Assembly: GCA_947481985.1 (NCBI GenBank)
Contig: CANKIK010000040.1
Coordinates: 1-35,108, forward strand
Length of the DNA stretch: 35,108 nt
Source: QWOP01 sp003669605
GTDB lineage: Bacteria > Planctomycetota > Planctomycetia > Pirellulales > UBA1268
Direction of reading: 5' to 3'
A model generated the notes under the pieces. That model did no database searches, was not told the DNA's origin, and saw nothing but the letters and a program-made list of their open reading frames with translations. The position numbers and the translations under genes are program-made. Below, piece after piece: positions 8,257 through 17,016 of this stretch; the stretch's first letter is position 1, and every line of letters starts with the position of its first letter.

Positions 8257-8682
8257 TCATGCGGAAGGGGGGAGATGATCAGCAGAGGGGTGGGAGACCA
8301 CGATCCGCGACGAGATGCCACCGCGGGGCGTGAAGTGGGCCAGCAGCGTCATCCGCCGCGGGGCGAGCACCGCGACCAGATCGTCGAGGATGTGGTTGGT
8401 GACGTTCTCGTAGAAGATCCCTTCGTTCCGGAAGGCCTGGAGGTACAATTTCAGGCTCTTGAGCTCCACGCACAGCCCGGCGGGGATGTAGCGGAACGTG
8501 AGCGTCCCGAAATCGGGCTGCCCCGTCTTTGGGCACATCGACGTGAACTCGGGACAGATGATTTCGATCAGGTAGTCGCGGGCCGCAAACCGGTTCTCGA
8601 AGACTTCGAGTTGCGAGCGGGACGGCGGCTTTGCAGGGTGGTGGGTCACGTTTGTCATCGGATTGGTGCTGGATTTTGTCAT
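8257..8682 (-). CDS. queF: NADPH-dependent 7-cyano-7-deazaguanine reductase QueF
   Basis: 141 residues, the size of type I (unimodular) QueF, which reduces preQ0 to preQ1 in queuosine synthesis. The catalytic Cys and Asp are in FTSMCPKTGQPDFG (Cys50 region). The QueF NADPH-binding motif is ELKSLKLYLQ, and FYENVTNHILDDLV and PRGGISSRI follow in the usual places. The ATG at 8682 is used here; Met9 at 8658 is an alternative that would widen the divergent gap to queC from 15 to 39 bp. Divergent to queC and queE, so the pathway is split across two transcripts. Confidence 0.97.
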   Translation of the reverse strand: MTKSSTNPMTNVTHHPAKPPSRSQLEVFENRFAARDYLIEIICPEFTSMCPKTGQPDFGTLTFRYIPAGLCVELKSLKLYLQAFRNEGIFYENVTNHILDDLVAVLAPRRMTLLAHFTPRGGISSRIVVSHPSADHLPPSA

Positions 8683-8697
8683 GGAGAAGAGTGTGCC

Positions 8698-9447
8698 ATG
8701 AACGACGGCCTTCTGAAAGCGGGATCGCGGCCTTCCACAGATGCGGCCCGATCACGGTCCCGACTGGTGGTTCTTCTCTCCGGGGGGCTCGACTCGGCCA
8801 CCGTGGCAGCCTGGGGCTTGCGGCAGGGCTGGCAGGTGACCGCCCTGTCGATCGACTACCGGCAACGGCACCGCATCGAACTGGACGCCGCTCGGGCTGT
8901 GGCCAGTCACCTGGGAATCGACGACCATGTGATTATCCCCCTCGATCCGGCGGCATTTAGGGGTAGCGCACTGGTGGACAGCACCATTCCGGTTCCTCGG
9001 GACCGGGCCGACGAGGATCTGGCACGCGACATTCCCACGACCTATGTACCGGCCCGCAACACCGTATTCCTGGCTTTGGCCTTGGCCCTGGCGGAGTCGC
9101 GGGGGGCAGACGCAATCGCCCTGGGAGTCAACGCCATCGACTACAGTGGCTATCCCGACTGCCGGCCGGAATTCATCGATGCCTTTCGGCGACTGGCCAC
9201 CCTCGGCACCAAGGCCGGCGTGGAGGGGCGGCCAATCGGGATCCTCGCTCCGCTGGTGGAGATGTCGAAGGAGGAGATCGTCCGCTTGGCGATCGACCTC
9301 GGGCTCGACACCAGCCTGACGAGCAGTTGCTACGATCCTGCCGCAGACGGCGGCCCCTGCGGCCACTGCGACTCCTGCCGGCTGCGAGCCGCCGGGTTCG
9401 CCGCCGCCGATGCCATCGATCGACGGGCGACCCCCTTGCGGGCTTAA
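8698..9447 (+). CDS. queC: 7-cyano-7-deazaguanine synthase QueC
   Basis: 249 residues. QueC is the ATP-dependent enzyme that turns 7-carboxy-7-deazaguanine into preQ0. The PP-loop SGGLDSAT is near residue 25. YVPARNTVFL and ALGVNAIDYSGYPDCRPEF follow, and the C-terminal zinc site SCYDPAADGGPCGHCDSC is intact. The ATG at 8698 follows GGAGAAGAG, which lies inside the 15-bp gap to queF. The same frame stays open upstream to 7258, but that part is antisense to the TIM-barrel gene and not QueC-like. Followed by queE after 93 bp. Confidence 0.97.
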   Translation: MNDGLLKAGSRPSTDAARSRSRLVVLLSGGLDSATVAAWGLRQGWQVTALSIDYRQRHRIELDAARAVASHLGIDDHVIIPLDPAAFRGSALVDSTIPVPRDRADEDLARDIPTTYVPARNTVFLALALALAESRGADAIALGVNAIDYSGYPDCRPEFIDAFRRLATLGTKAGVEGRPIGILAPLVEMSKEEIVRLAIDLGLDTSLTSSCYDPAADGGPCGHCDSCRLRAAGFAAADAIDRRATPLRA

Positions 9448-9540
9448 GTCCCTGGCCGGATGGTCAGGATGGTCCCGCCGGCCGATATGGTTGAAGTTGG
9501 CCGTCCTGGTTGTCGGTCGCGGATCGGGAGACTCCAAAGC

Positions 9541-10266
9541 GTGCGGATCGCCGAACTCTACGCCTCCCTGCAGGGGGAGGGTCTGCTCGCCGGAACGCCG
9601 AGCACGTTCGTGCGCACCAGCGGCTGCAATCTCCGTTGCCACTGGTGCGACACGCCATTCACCTCCTGGCGACCGGGCGGGGAGGAAAGGAGCATCGATG
9701 CGATCCGCAAAGCTGTCGACGATCTCGGACTGTCTCATGTGGTGCTCACCGGCGGTGAGCCACTGCTCCCCGCCGACGCCGGGGAACTGTGCGCCCGGCT
9801 GCGTCTGGATGGCCACCATCTCACCGTGGAAACCGCCGGCACGGTGCTCCCTGGGGGAGTGCCGGCGGAGGACCTCGCCGATCTGATGTCGGTCAGTCCC
9901 AAACTCGTCTCGTCGGCTCCCCCGCCGGACACTCCCGGCGACTGGCACGAACGTCATTCCCGATCCAGGCGCCGGGATGACGTGCTGGAGGCGCTGCTGC
10001 GTGCGCCGCAGTGGCAGTTGAAGTTCGTCGTCGATACACCCGACGATCTGGCGGAAGTGATCGCCTGGCTCGACGACCTCGATGCCGCGGGTGTCGGTGG
10101 AGAAGGGGGGCTGCCCCGCGACCGGGTGTTTGTGATGCCGCAGGGAACAAACCCCGCGACACTCGCCGCAACGAGCCAATGGCTCGAATCAGCCTGCCAT
10201 GCTGAGGGGTTGCGACTGGCGCCCCGCCACCACATCGCCTGGTTCGGCAACACCCGGGGAACCTGA
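9541..10266 (+). CDS. queE: 7-carboxy-7-deazaguanine synthase QueE (radical SAM)
   Basis: 241 residues from the GTG at 9541, which places the family N-terminus RIAELYASLQGEG directly after the start and has GGGAG about 10 nt upstream. A longer frame from 9460 is open but adds 27 unrelated residues. Radical SAM motif CNLRCHWC (CxxxCxxC) is followed by VVLTGGEPLL for SAM binding and SVSPKL and FVVDTPDDL further on. It converts 6-carboxytetrahydropterin to 7-carboxy-7-deazaguanine, feeding QueC. QueD, the preceding enzyme, is not in this window. The gene ends 4 bp from the convergent transporter gene. Confidence 0.95.
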   Translation: MRIAELYASLQGEGLLAGTPSTFVRTSGCNLRCHWCDTPFTSWRPGGEERSIDAIRKAVDDLGLSHVVLTGGEPLLPADAGELCARLRLDGHHLTVETAGTVLPGGVPAEDLADLMSVSPKLVSSAPPPDTPGDWHERHSRSRRRDDVLEALLRAPQWQLKFVVDTPDDLAEVIAWLDDLDAAGVGGEGGLPRDRVFVMPQGTNPATLAATSQWLESACHAEGLRLAPRHHIAWFGNTRGT

Positions 10267-10270
10267 CGGT

Positions 10271-11371
10271 TCAGGCCGGGGCAGGGGGGGCATCGGCGGG
10301 GGAGTGGGGCTTGCCGGGGGCGTGCCCTCGAGGTCCGAAAGCCAACACGGTGGCGGCACCGGCGGCCACCACCAACAGCCCGGCGAGGAAGAACGGACTG
10401 ACGGCTCCGGTGGGGGTGTGTGCGAAGGCGAGCGTGGTGAAGGTATTGATCACTGGAGCGCAGCCAAAGACCACCGGCATCACCGTGAACGGCTTGCCGC
10501 CGGAGGAGAAGGCGAGAATCGTTCCTAAGGCCCCCAGCGCGCCGAGCGACCCGCCCCCTAGGCTCCAAAGCACGCCGGAGGAGTTCCAGTTGCCTGTGTC
10601 GCCCAGCGGTCCGAGCAGCGCCAGTGGGACGAGGACGGCGATGAGGAAATAGGCGATGCCGATGCAGATCAGCGGTCGCAGGCGACTGCCGGCCATCGCT
10701 GTTTGCCCTTTGTGGAGCACTGGACCATAGGCCCCCCAACTGAACATCGCCAACGCCACCGACAGCAGCACCTCGAGGAACCGCTCCGGCCGGGCCGTCG
10801 CCGGGGCCACCGAATGCGTCGGGGACTCGGCCAATTCCTCGCCGGCGTCGTCGGCGTCGACGGTGGCGCTCGGGACAGCACTTGCGACGGCAGCGGGCGT
10901 CGCATGCCCATGCGGCACCGGCTTGAAGATGAGCACGGTGACGGCTCCCATGACCACGAGGATCAAGCCGGCGAGGAATGGGGCCTTGAGTTGGTTGAAC
11001 GACTTGGTCATGAAGGCGTTGAGGAGGGTGTTGATCACCGGCGCCCCGCCGAATACCAGCGGCATCACGTAGATCGGCTTGCCACCAAAGTTGAGCGCCA
11101 AGATCACCCCCAGCGCTCCCAGTGCCCCGGCCGTTCCGGCCAGCAGGCTCCAGAGCACTCCCGTCCGCGTCCAGGATCCCTTTTCCCCACCACGGGTAAG
11201 CAAGACCAACGGGATCAGCACCGCGATCAGAAAGTAGGCGATCCCCACACAGACAAACGGGCGCAGCGGGGATTGCATCCCGTCACGTCCGAAATGGAGC
11301 ACCGGGCCATACACGCCCCAGCAGAAGGCGGTCAGGGCGATCGCGGCGAGCATGCGGAGGAACTGCACCAT
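10271..11371 (-). CDS. 10-TM membrane transporter built from two near-identical halves (DMT/EamA-like)
   Basis: 366 residues. Each half has five hydrophobic helices and the halves align along their length: FxWGxYGPVLHxG, LRPxxCxGIAYFLIAVLxPL, GVLWSLxxGxxGALGALG, GGKPxxVMPxVFGxAPVINT and PFxAGLxxVxxGAxTVL occur in both. The joining loop (about residues 155-190) is Ala/Asp/Glu-rich, probably cytoplasmic or periplasmic linker. Five helices per half implies opposite membrane topologies, as in drug/metabolite transporters. Start at ATG 11371 because GGAG sits 8 nt upstream; a TTG seven codons earlier would destroy that spacing. Downstream of the GT9 gene by 51 bp. Substrate unknown. Confidence 0.85.
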   Translation of the reverse strand: MVQFLRMLAAIALTAFCWGVYGPVLHFGRDGMQSPLRPFVCVGIAYFLIAVLIPLVLLTRGGEKGSWTRTGVLWSLLAGTAGALGALGVILALNFGGKPIYVMPLVFGGAPVINTLLNAFMTKSFNQLKAPFLAGLILVVMGAVTVLIFKPVPHGHATPAAVASAVPSATVDADDAGEELAESPTHSVAPATARPERFLEVLLSVALAMFSWGAYGPVLHKGQTAMAGSRLRPLICIGIAYFLIAVLVPLALLGPLGDTGNWNSSGVLWSLGGGSLGALGALGTILAFSSGGKPFTVMPVVFGCAPVINTFTTLAFAHTPTGAVSPFFLAGLLVVAAGAATVLAFGPRGHAPGKPHSPADAPPAPA

Positions 11372-11422
11372 CGGTAAAACTCCAGCAAACAAGGGCAGGA
11401 AAACGGAGGGCGGAAGGCCTGA

Positions 11423-12541
11423 TCAACCAGCGCTGCGAGGGCGATTGGTCTCTGAGGCGACACGGGGCTCGGCAGGGTCCGCCGATCCACCGGCTAGCGT
11501 CCCTTCCAGGAAGGGCATCATCATACGCCCTACATCGTCGACGGAGAGGAGCCGCATGCAATCGTGGTGCTTGAGCGGGCACTCTCGCCGGCCACAGGGA
11601 GAGCAGGGGAGATCGAGACGCATCTCTCGGAGGCTGGGATGATCGGAGCGGCCCAGCCTGGGGTCCATGGGCCCGAGAAGGGCGATTGTGGGGCGGTTGA
11701 AGGCGGCGGCGATGTGCCGCGGCCCGCTGTCGGAACTGACCACGACGGCAGCCCGACGGATGAGCGCCTTGGCCAGTCCGAAGGGGAGTTGAGGCTCGTC
11801 GGCTAAGCTCTGCACCGACAGATTCCCGGCACGGGTCACGACCGAGCGGGCATCGTCCCGGTCTCCGGGGCCGCAATGGACCAAGACCCGCGCATCGGGG
11901 CGCTGCTGGAGAACAAAGCGGGCCAGGGCGGCGAACTTCTCGGCCCCCCAACTCTTCGCCGGGCCGAACGCGCCGTTGTCATTAAAAACCACGAGCGGAC
12001 CGGCAGCGCCGGAGGGGAAAAGACGCCCCAAAACGCCATCCGCCAGCCGCTCGTCAGCCACCAGAGTGGTCAATTCCGTCCGCAGCGAACCCGCCGGAAC
12101 CCCAATCCGCACAGCCAAATCCATGGCATGTTCGGTGGGAGATGTCGGTTCCACACGCCAGCCGCGGCGGCGTGGCGGCAGCGCATCGGTGAGCAGCAAC
12201 CTGCGACCGTGACGGGCAAACCCCACCCTGCGCCGCGCCCCACCCGCGAAGGCCAAGGCCGCGGTGGAGAGTGAATTCGGAACGATCAGCGCCGTGTCGA
12301 ACCGCCGCCGCCGAAGTGCGCGGACGACCGCCGGAAAGCGGACCGCCGCAGAGCGGCCACGGCGGTCGTAGGGGACGAAGTCGTCGAGCCAATCGGTGCC
12401 GGCAAGCAGTTCGGCGTAGTGCTCCTTGAGGACGCCAGTGATCCGGGCACGGTTGCCGAAATGACCACGCACTGCCCGGAGCATGGGGGTCGCCATGACG
12501 AGGTCGCCGACCCAGCGAGGAAGGATCACGAGGATGTTCAT
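11423..12541 (-). CDS. waaF: Glycosyltransferase family 9, lipopolysaccharide heptosyltransferase II-like
   Basis: 372 residues. N-terminal MNILVILPRWVGDLVMATPMLRAV is the GT9 Rossmann start with the acceptor-site Asp of WVGD. KSWGAEKFAALA and the donor site SSDSGPRHIAAAFNRPTIALLGPMDP follow. The cysteine-rich LPCSPCGRRECPLKHHDCM is typical of WaaF relatives. It would transfer an ADP-activated heptose or similar sugar to a lipid-linked glycan on the inner face of the inner membrane. No membrane segment. Upstream of the duplicated transporter on the same strand, 51 bp apart. The symbol denotes family resemblance; the true acceptor in this organism is not known. Confidence 0.88.
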   Translation of the reverse strand: MNILVILPRWVGDLVMATPMLRAVRGHFGNRARITGVLKEHYAELLAGTDWLDDFVPYDRRGRSAAVRFPAVVRALRRRRFDTALIVPNSLSTAALAFAGGARRRVGFARHGRRLLLTDALPPRRRGWRVEPTSPTEHAMDLAVRIGVPAGSLRTELTTLVADERLADGVLGRLFPSGAAGPLVVFNDNGAFGPAKSWGAEKFAALARFVLQQRPDARVLVHCGPGDRDDARSVVTRAGNLSVQSLADEPQLPFGLAKALIRRAAVVVSSDSGPRHIAAAFNRPTIALLGPMDPRLGRSDHPSLREMRLDLPCSPCGRRECPLKHHDCMRLLSVDDVGRMMMPFLEGTLAGGSADPAEPRVASETNRPRSAG

Positions 12542-12611
12542 GACCGGTACCCTACCCGCCGGGGGATCGGGGGAACAAAGCCAAAAAGAGGGTAGTACCT
12601 GAGGAAAACGC

Positions 12612-15600
12612 TCAGCCGCGGGAGGCCAAGGCGTCGCGTGGGGAGAGCCGGGCCACGGCGCGGGTGGCCAGCAGCCCCGCCAGCAGCGCCACCAGCAGCG
12701 TCAGCAGGCAGGTTCCGGCGATCCAGACCAGCGGGACTGCAGCGCGCCCACCGGCAACGTGGGCCGGCAGGGTCGCTGCCCCAGCCAAGCCCCCGGCAAC
12801 CAGACCAAGCCCCACCATGAGGAGGGTCTCAAGGATCACCAACCGCCGCAAGCGGGCAGCCGAGAAACCAACTGCCTCGAGGAGGCCGAACGTGCCGATT
12901 CGTTCCAGGACGCTCTGGATCTGGGCTGCTGCCACGCCGGCAGTCCCCAGCAGCAGGCCGAGCGTGCCGAGCGCCTGAAATGCCGACAGGAACGTGTTCT
13001 GCACCGCCGACAAGCTCTGCAACCGCTCGAGTGTCGGCTGGACCGTGACCCCGGCGTCGGTCCAAGCAGCAGCCACCGCTCTGCCAACATCGGCCCCCGT
13101 GCTCGCGTGCGGCCCCGCATCCACCAGCGCCATTCCATACCCCGAGCGGCGGGGAAACACCCGCTGAAAATCCTCTTCAGCGATCATCACCCATCCCTGC
13201 AGGATTCCCGGTTCGAGGAGCCCGACGATCTCGTATTCGACCTCCACGCCATCGTCGTCGGGCAGTTTAAAAAGCGTTCCCACGCCTCCCAACTTGAGCG
13301 CCCAGCGGGCGGTGGCATCGTCGAGAATTGCTGGCACGGGTCCATCCCCACCAGCGCGTCCCAACAGCCGCCAGGGATTGCCCTCGGCGGCGGCCGGCAA
13401 CTGCGAGTGGCCCGTGAAACCGAATCCGCCCCGGGCGACGAAGTCGGGGCCGAGCCCCAAGACCACCGGCCGCGCTGGGGCGTAGAGGTTGGTGCAACTG
13501 GCATCGTCGCCGGCGCTGGCCCGTACCCGGGTGATCGTGCACTCGGCGATGATCTGGCGCTGCTCATCGGAGAGGCCCAATTCCATCCGCACATCGGCAT
13601 CGGCGGGATCGACACCGGTCGGTTCACCGAAGGTGGCGATCGTCGTCCATCCTCCGGTCGGTCCTGTCCGGTCGAAGGGCCGGGAAGGAACACTCAACGA
13701 AAAAGCCGACACCGCCACGATGAGGAACTCCGCCACCGCCACGATGGCGGCGATCGAGAACGCCCGCGTCGGCCGATGGGCCAATCCCCGCCAGGCGAGT
13801 CCGAAAAGCGAGCGGATCGACTGCCGGCCACCGCCAGCCACCCGCCCGAGCAACAATCGCACCAGCGCCAACAGTCCCGCCAACGCCAAGGCCCCCGAGA
13901 GGAAGAACAGCCCCACCGCTCCCTGGGCATCAAGCCGGCCGGCGGTGGCCGCCGCCACGAGGCTCAACATCAAAGCCGCCACTGCCAACTGCTGCGAGCG
14001 CCGGGCCGCCGCAGGCTTCGCCGCGGGCGCTTGATCCCCCCCCCCGCGCAAGAGCGACAGGGGTGGCTGTCCGGCAGCGCGGCGCGCGGCCCACCAGATG
14101 GCCCCCATGGAAAGCAGCGCACTGGCCACCGCCCCGGGCAGCAGGCTCACCCAGCGGATAGAACCGTCCCCGAAGGCTGGCGTCGAACCGGCGGCGACCG
14201 CCGCATTCCAATTCGACTCAAGCGCCCGCAGAAGCAGCCGCGCCCAGAAGGGCCCGACTGCCGTCCCCACGGCCACCCCCACCAGCACCGCGGCAGCCCC
14301 CACGATCGACAGCAACGCCGCGATCCGCCGCGCCGGCCAACCGATGGCCGCGAGGACTCCGACATCCCGGCGCCTGGCGGCAACAAGGAGATGGAACAGC
14401 AACCACTCCAGCAACAAGCCAGAGACCACGACAAAACTCGACAGCGCCAGAAAGAGGCTCCCAAAGGGAGTCGATCCCCTAGCCGCCGCCAGCGCATCGG
14501 CGCGGGAGGCCTGCACCCGAAGGCCCATCCGTTCGGGCTCCAGGTCCTTCGCGAGCTTCGCGGCGACTTGGGCACGCTGGGAGTCGGAAAGTTCCGGCAG
14601 GAACCAAGCCGTCGTCACGCCGAACCGGCTCCCCGCCAAGCGGCGGCCACACTGGAGCGACACAAAGGCCTTGGGAGTGGCGCCGTGCGACTTCCAGTAG
14701 CGGTCGTCCTCGTCGTGGGGGGCCACCGTCCGCACCTTCGATCGATCGAACGGGAAGGGGGGATCCCAGTCAGCGATCGACTTTTCGTCGGTGATCCCCG
14801 GCACCTCAGGCACGAGACTCCGCGCCACTGCGGCCCCCTCCATCCGCGCGATCCCCTCGATCCGCAGCCGGTGGACGGTCTCCTCCACCTTGCCATGGAG
14901 CGTCTCGGAACGGAAAAGACGCAGATCGATCTCGTCCCCAACCGCTACTGGTCGCCCCTGGGCGGCAAGGTCGTCGGCCATCCAACGGTCGATAATGATG
15001 CCGTCGGGGCCGGGAAGCGCCAGGGCCATTCCGTCCACGCCGCACAGGCCACCGACGGGCAGCGTGGTGCCGTCGATCGCAAGCACCGTCGAATAGGGGA
15101 TGGCGGCGGCGTCTTTTCCATCCGTCGCCGGCACGGTCAAGTCGTTGACGAGAAAGGCCAGCGTGGGGGTTCCGCCGAGTGGGCCCAGCACCGCGGCTGC
15201 GGCCCGATCGACCTCTGTCGAAAGCAGCAGTCTGCGGCTGGCCAGCCGGGTTGCCATCCCGATTCCGCCACCGCTGGGCACCGCTTCAAGCGACAACCCG
15301 TAATCTTCAAGCGTTGGCCGAAGCGCTGCACGGAAGCGCGCTGCGGCATCCGCTCCAGGCGCTGGGGAACCCGCCACCGCCGATTCCCCCGGCGCCCCGC
15401 CGACGACCGGCGCCCCGCCGACGACCGGCGCCCCGCCGACGACCAGGGCCGCGTTGGCAACAGCGCCGCGGCGGAGGATCTCCTGGACGGTCGTTATCGA
15501 CGCCAACAACAAGCCTCTGGTGACCTGCGCGGGACGGAGCGAGAACCGGCCAATACCCTGCGGCGGGAGAACCTCGGCGACCGTGAGGCGACGGCCGAAC

Positions 15601-16163
15601 GACTCCGGTGTCCGACGACCGAGCGGACTATCGGCAGGGACATCGGACCGCTTCGCGATCCGCAGCACCACCACGTCGCCAGGCTGCGCATCGAGCGCCT
15701 CCGCCAAGACGTCATTGATCGCGATCTGGTCTCCGGCGAATGACGCAGCCGGGGGCTCGAATCCGAGTGCCGCAGCGTCCTGGCACGCCAGGAGGGTGGC
15801 GCGGGCAGTCCGTGGAGACGAGGCGTTCCCGGCCTCGACAACCACTTCAAGGACGATCGCCGGCACAACGCCAACACCCGATACAACGGCCTCATGGGGA
15901 AGGGCTGCCCGGAAAAAGTCATCGGCGACAAGCGTCGCATCGATCCCCCCCAGCCGCTCCAGGGCCAAGCGACGCAGTCCGTTTTGGAGGGCGTCGCCAA
16001 CACCGATGGCCCCGGCGATGGTGGCAGCGACGACGCCGCAGGCAACGGCCAGGGCCAGGAGTTGTCCACGCCACTGACCGACGAGTTGCCAGGCCAGGGC
16101 GGCCAGGGAGCGGGCGGCGCTTGTCGACGGTGCCGAAGGGGGGCCGGGTGGAGACGTCGTCAT
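12612..16163 (-). CDS. FtsX-family ABC transporter permease, long form
   Basis: 1183 residues, about ten predicted helices. One helix near residues 35-55 is followed by a large extracytoplasmic MacB-like domain; an FtsX triple-helix block (SFVVVSGLLLEWLLFHLLVAARRRDVGVLAAIGWP region, ~550-660) comes next; then a second block with further helices; and a second large soluble domain. The final FtsX block (ERIGTFGLLEAVGFSAARLR to the end) ends in ...LSPRDALASRG. Both blocks carry the coupling helix pattern typical of LolC/E and MacB. Start codon overlaps the LolD-like ATPase stop (ATGA), so the two are translated together. An 18-bp repeat occurs three times in frame (15391-15444). Likely exports lipoproteins or lipids, or works on envelope stress; not further resolved. 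Confidence 0.92.
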   Translation of the reverse strand: MTTSPPGPPSAPSTSAARSLAALAWQLVGQWRGQLLALAVACGVVAATIAGAIGVGDALQNGLRRLALERLGGIDATLVADDFFRAALPHEAVVSGVGVVPAIVLEVVVEAGNASSPRTARATLLACQDAAALGFEPPAASFAGDQIAINDVLAEALDAQPGDVVVLRIAKRSDVPADSPLGRRTPESFGRRLTVAEVLPPQGIGRFSLRPAQVTRGLLLASITTVQEILRRGAVANAALVVGGAPVVGGAPVVGGAPGESAVAGSPAPGADAAARFRAALRPTLEDYGLSLEAVPSGGGIGMATRLASRRLLLSTEVDRAAAAVLGPLGGTPTLAFLVNDLTVPATDGKDAAAIPYSTVLAIDGTTLPVGGLCGVDGMALALPGPDGIIIDRWMADDLAAQGRPVAVGDEIDLRLFRSETLHGKVEETVHRLRIEGIARMEGAAVARSLVPEVPGITDEKSIADWDPPFPFDRSKVRTVAPHDEDDRYWKSHGATPKAFVSLQCGRRLAGSRFGVTTAWFLPELSDSQRAQVAAKLAKDLEPERMGLRVQASRADALAAARGSTPFGSLFLALSSFVVVSGLLLEWLLFHLLVAARRRDVGVLAAIGWPARRIAALLSIVGAAAVLVGVAVGTAVGPFWARLLLRALESNWNAAVAAGSTPAFGDGSIRWVSLLPGAVASALLSMGAIWWAARRAAGQPPLSLLRGGGDQAPAAKPAAARRSQQLAVAALMLSLVAAATAGRLDAQGAVGLFFLSGALALAGLLALVRLLLGRVAGGGRQSIRSLFGLAWRGLAHRPTRAFSIAAIVAVAEFLIVAVSAFSLSVPSRPFDRTGPTGGWTTIATFGEPTGVDPADADVRMELGLSDEQRQIIAECTITRVRASAGDDASCTNLYAPARPVVLGLGPDFVARGGFGFTGHSQLPAAAEGNPWRLLGRAGGDGPVPAILDDATARWALKLGGVGTLFKLPDDDGVEVEYEIVGLLEPGILQGWVMIAEEDFQRVFPRRSGYGMALVDAGPHASTGADVGRAVAAAWTDAGVTVQPTLERLQSLSAVQNTFLSAFQALGTLGLLLGTAGVAAAQIQSVLERIGTFGLLEAVGFSAARLRRLVILETLLMVGLGLVAGGLAGAATLPAHVAGGRAAVPLVWIAGTCLLTLLVALLAGLLATRAVARLSPRDALASRG
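15391..15444 (-). repeat. 18-bp in-frame tandem repeat, three exact copies
   Basis: GGCGCCCCGCCGACGACC occurs at 15391-15408, 15409-15426 and 15427-15444. On the coding strand it adds three copies of Val-Val-Gly-Gly-Ala-Pro to the first extracytoplasmic domain of the permease. Exact identity between copies points to recent expansion and likely copy-number variation. Confidence 0.97.
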
Positions 16164-16825
16164 GCCATCAGCCGCCCGTCGACAAGGCGATGGATGCCCC
16201 CTACGCGAGCGGCGATCGCCACGGAGTGGGTCACGACCAGCAACATGCCACCGGTCTCGGCTGCCAATTCCACCAGTAATTCGCTGACCAGTCCGGCGGC
16301 GTGGGAGTCGAGTTGCCCGGTGGGCTCGTCGGCGAGAATCAAGCGCGGTGCCAAGAGCAGCGCACGGGCCACCGCCACTCGCTGGCGTTCGCCCCCGGAG
16401 AGTTCTCCTGGCATGTGGCGCTGACGGGCCGCGAGGCCGACTCGATCGAGCAGTCCGCGCGCCCGGTCCTCGATCTGCGCCGGCACCGATCCACCCGCCA
16501 GCGCCGGGAGGAGGACGTTGTCCAGAGCGGTGCAGCCGTCGAGGAGGTGATGTTCTTGAAACACGAATCCGATGCGCCGATTGCGAAACAGGGCGCGGCC
16601 GACAGTTCCGCCGGCAAAGGGGTCGGCCCCATCGAGCCTGACCGTGCCGGAGGTGGGCTCATCGAGGGCGCCGAGAATCGACAGCAACGTGCTCTTGCCG
16701 GAGCCGCTCGGCCCCATGACGGTGATCCGCTCGCCGGCACGCATCCGCAGCGAGACGCCGTCGAGGACACGCAGCGCCCCTGCGGCGGATAGATATTCCT
16801 TGGTGAGTGCGTCAACCTCGAGCAC
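16160..16825 (-). CDS. lolD: ABC transporter ATPase, LolD/MacB type
   Basis: 221 residues, normal for LolD. Walker A GPSGSGKST (39-47), Q-loop FVFQEHHLLDG, signature LSGGERQRVAVARAL, Walker B LILADEPT and H-loop THS are intact. The LDEPTSGTVRLDG segment is typical of the MacB/LolD group. The start is GTG at 16825 with GGGAG about 10 nt upstream. Its last codons overlap the permease start by four bases. A 43-bp palindromic element lies 22 bp before the start, in the leader. Confidence 0.93.
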   Translation of the reverse strand: MLEVDALTKEYLSAAGALRVLDGVSLRMRAGERITVMGPSGSGKSTLLSILGALDEPTSGTVRLDGADPFAGGTVGRALFRNRRIGFVFQEHHLLDGCTALDNVLLPALAGGSVPAQIEDRARGLLDRVGLAARQRHMPGELSGGERQRVAVARALLLAPRLILADEPTGQLDSHAAGLVSELLVELAAETGGMLLVVTHSVAIAARVGGIHRLVDGRLMA

Positions 16826-16846
16826 AGGATCGGTTCTCCCTATCTA

Positions 16847-16889
16847 CCCGTGGAAAAAGTCATCTCTGAGCTTTTTCCACTTGAAAAAC
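16847..16889. repeat. 43-bp dispersed palindromic element, copy A
   Basis: GTGGAAAAAG (16850-16859), an 11-nt loop and CTTTTTCCAC (16871-16880) make a perfect 10-bp hairpin, followed by TTGAAAAAC. Copy B at 31817-31859 matches at every stem and flank base and differs at five loop positions. It lies in the leader of the lolD-like gene and about 130 nt past the thioesterase stop. Confidence 0.92.
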
Positions 16890-17016
16890 CTCAGGTTTTC
16901 TCCAGTGCAACCCACTCGAGACCGCCTCGTGCGGCAAGGGCCGGCATTGTATCCACAGCCATCTCGAGGCCGCGGCCGTCCGCCATCGATGAACTCCTCC
17001 GCGGCGACATCACCCC

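Noticed and set aside
7258..8697. N-terminal extension of the QueC frame by 480 codons
   Set aside because: Antisense to the TIM-barrel and queF genes with no domain; QueC begins at 8698 after a good ribosome binding site.
12759..15743. A 994-codon open frame on the plus strand
   Set aside because: It is antisense to the FtsX permease, has no domain and a composition typical of a GC-rich shadow frame; the permease frame has clear homology.
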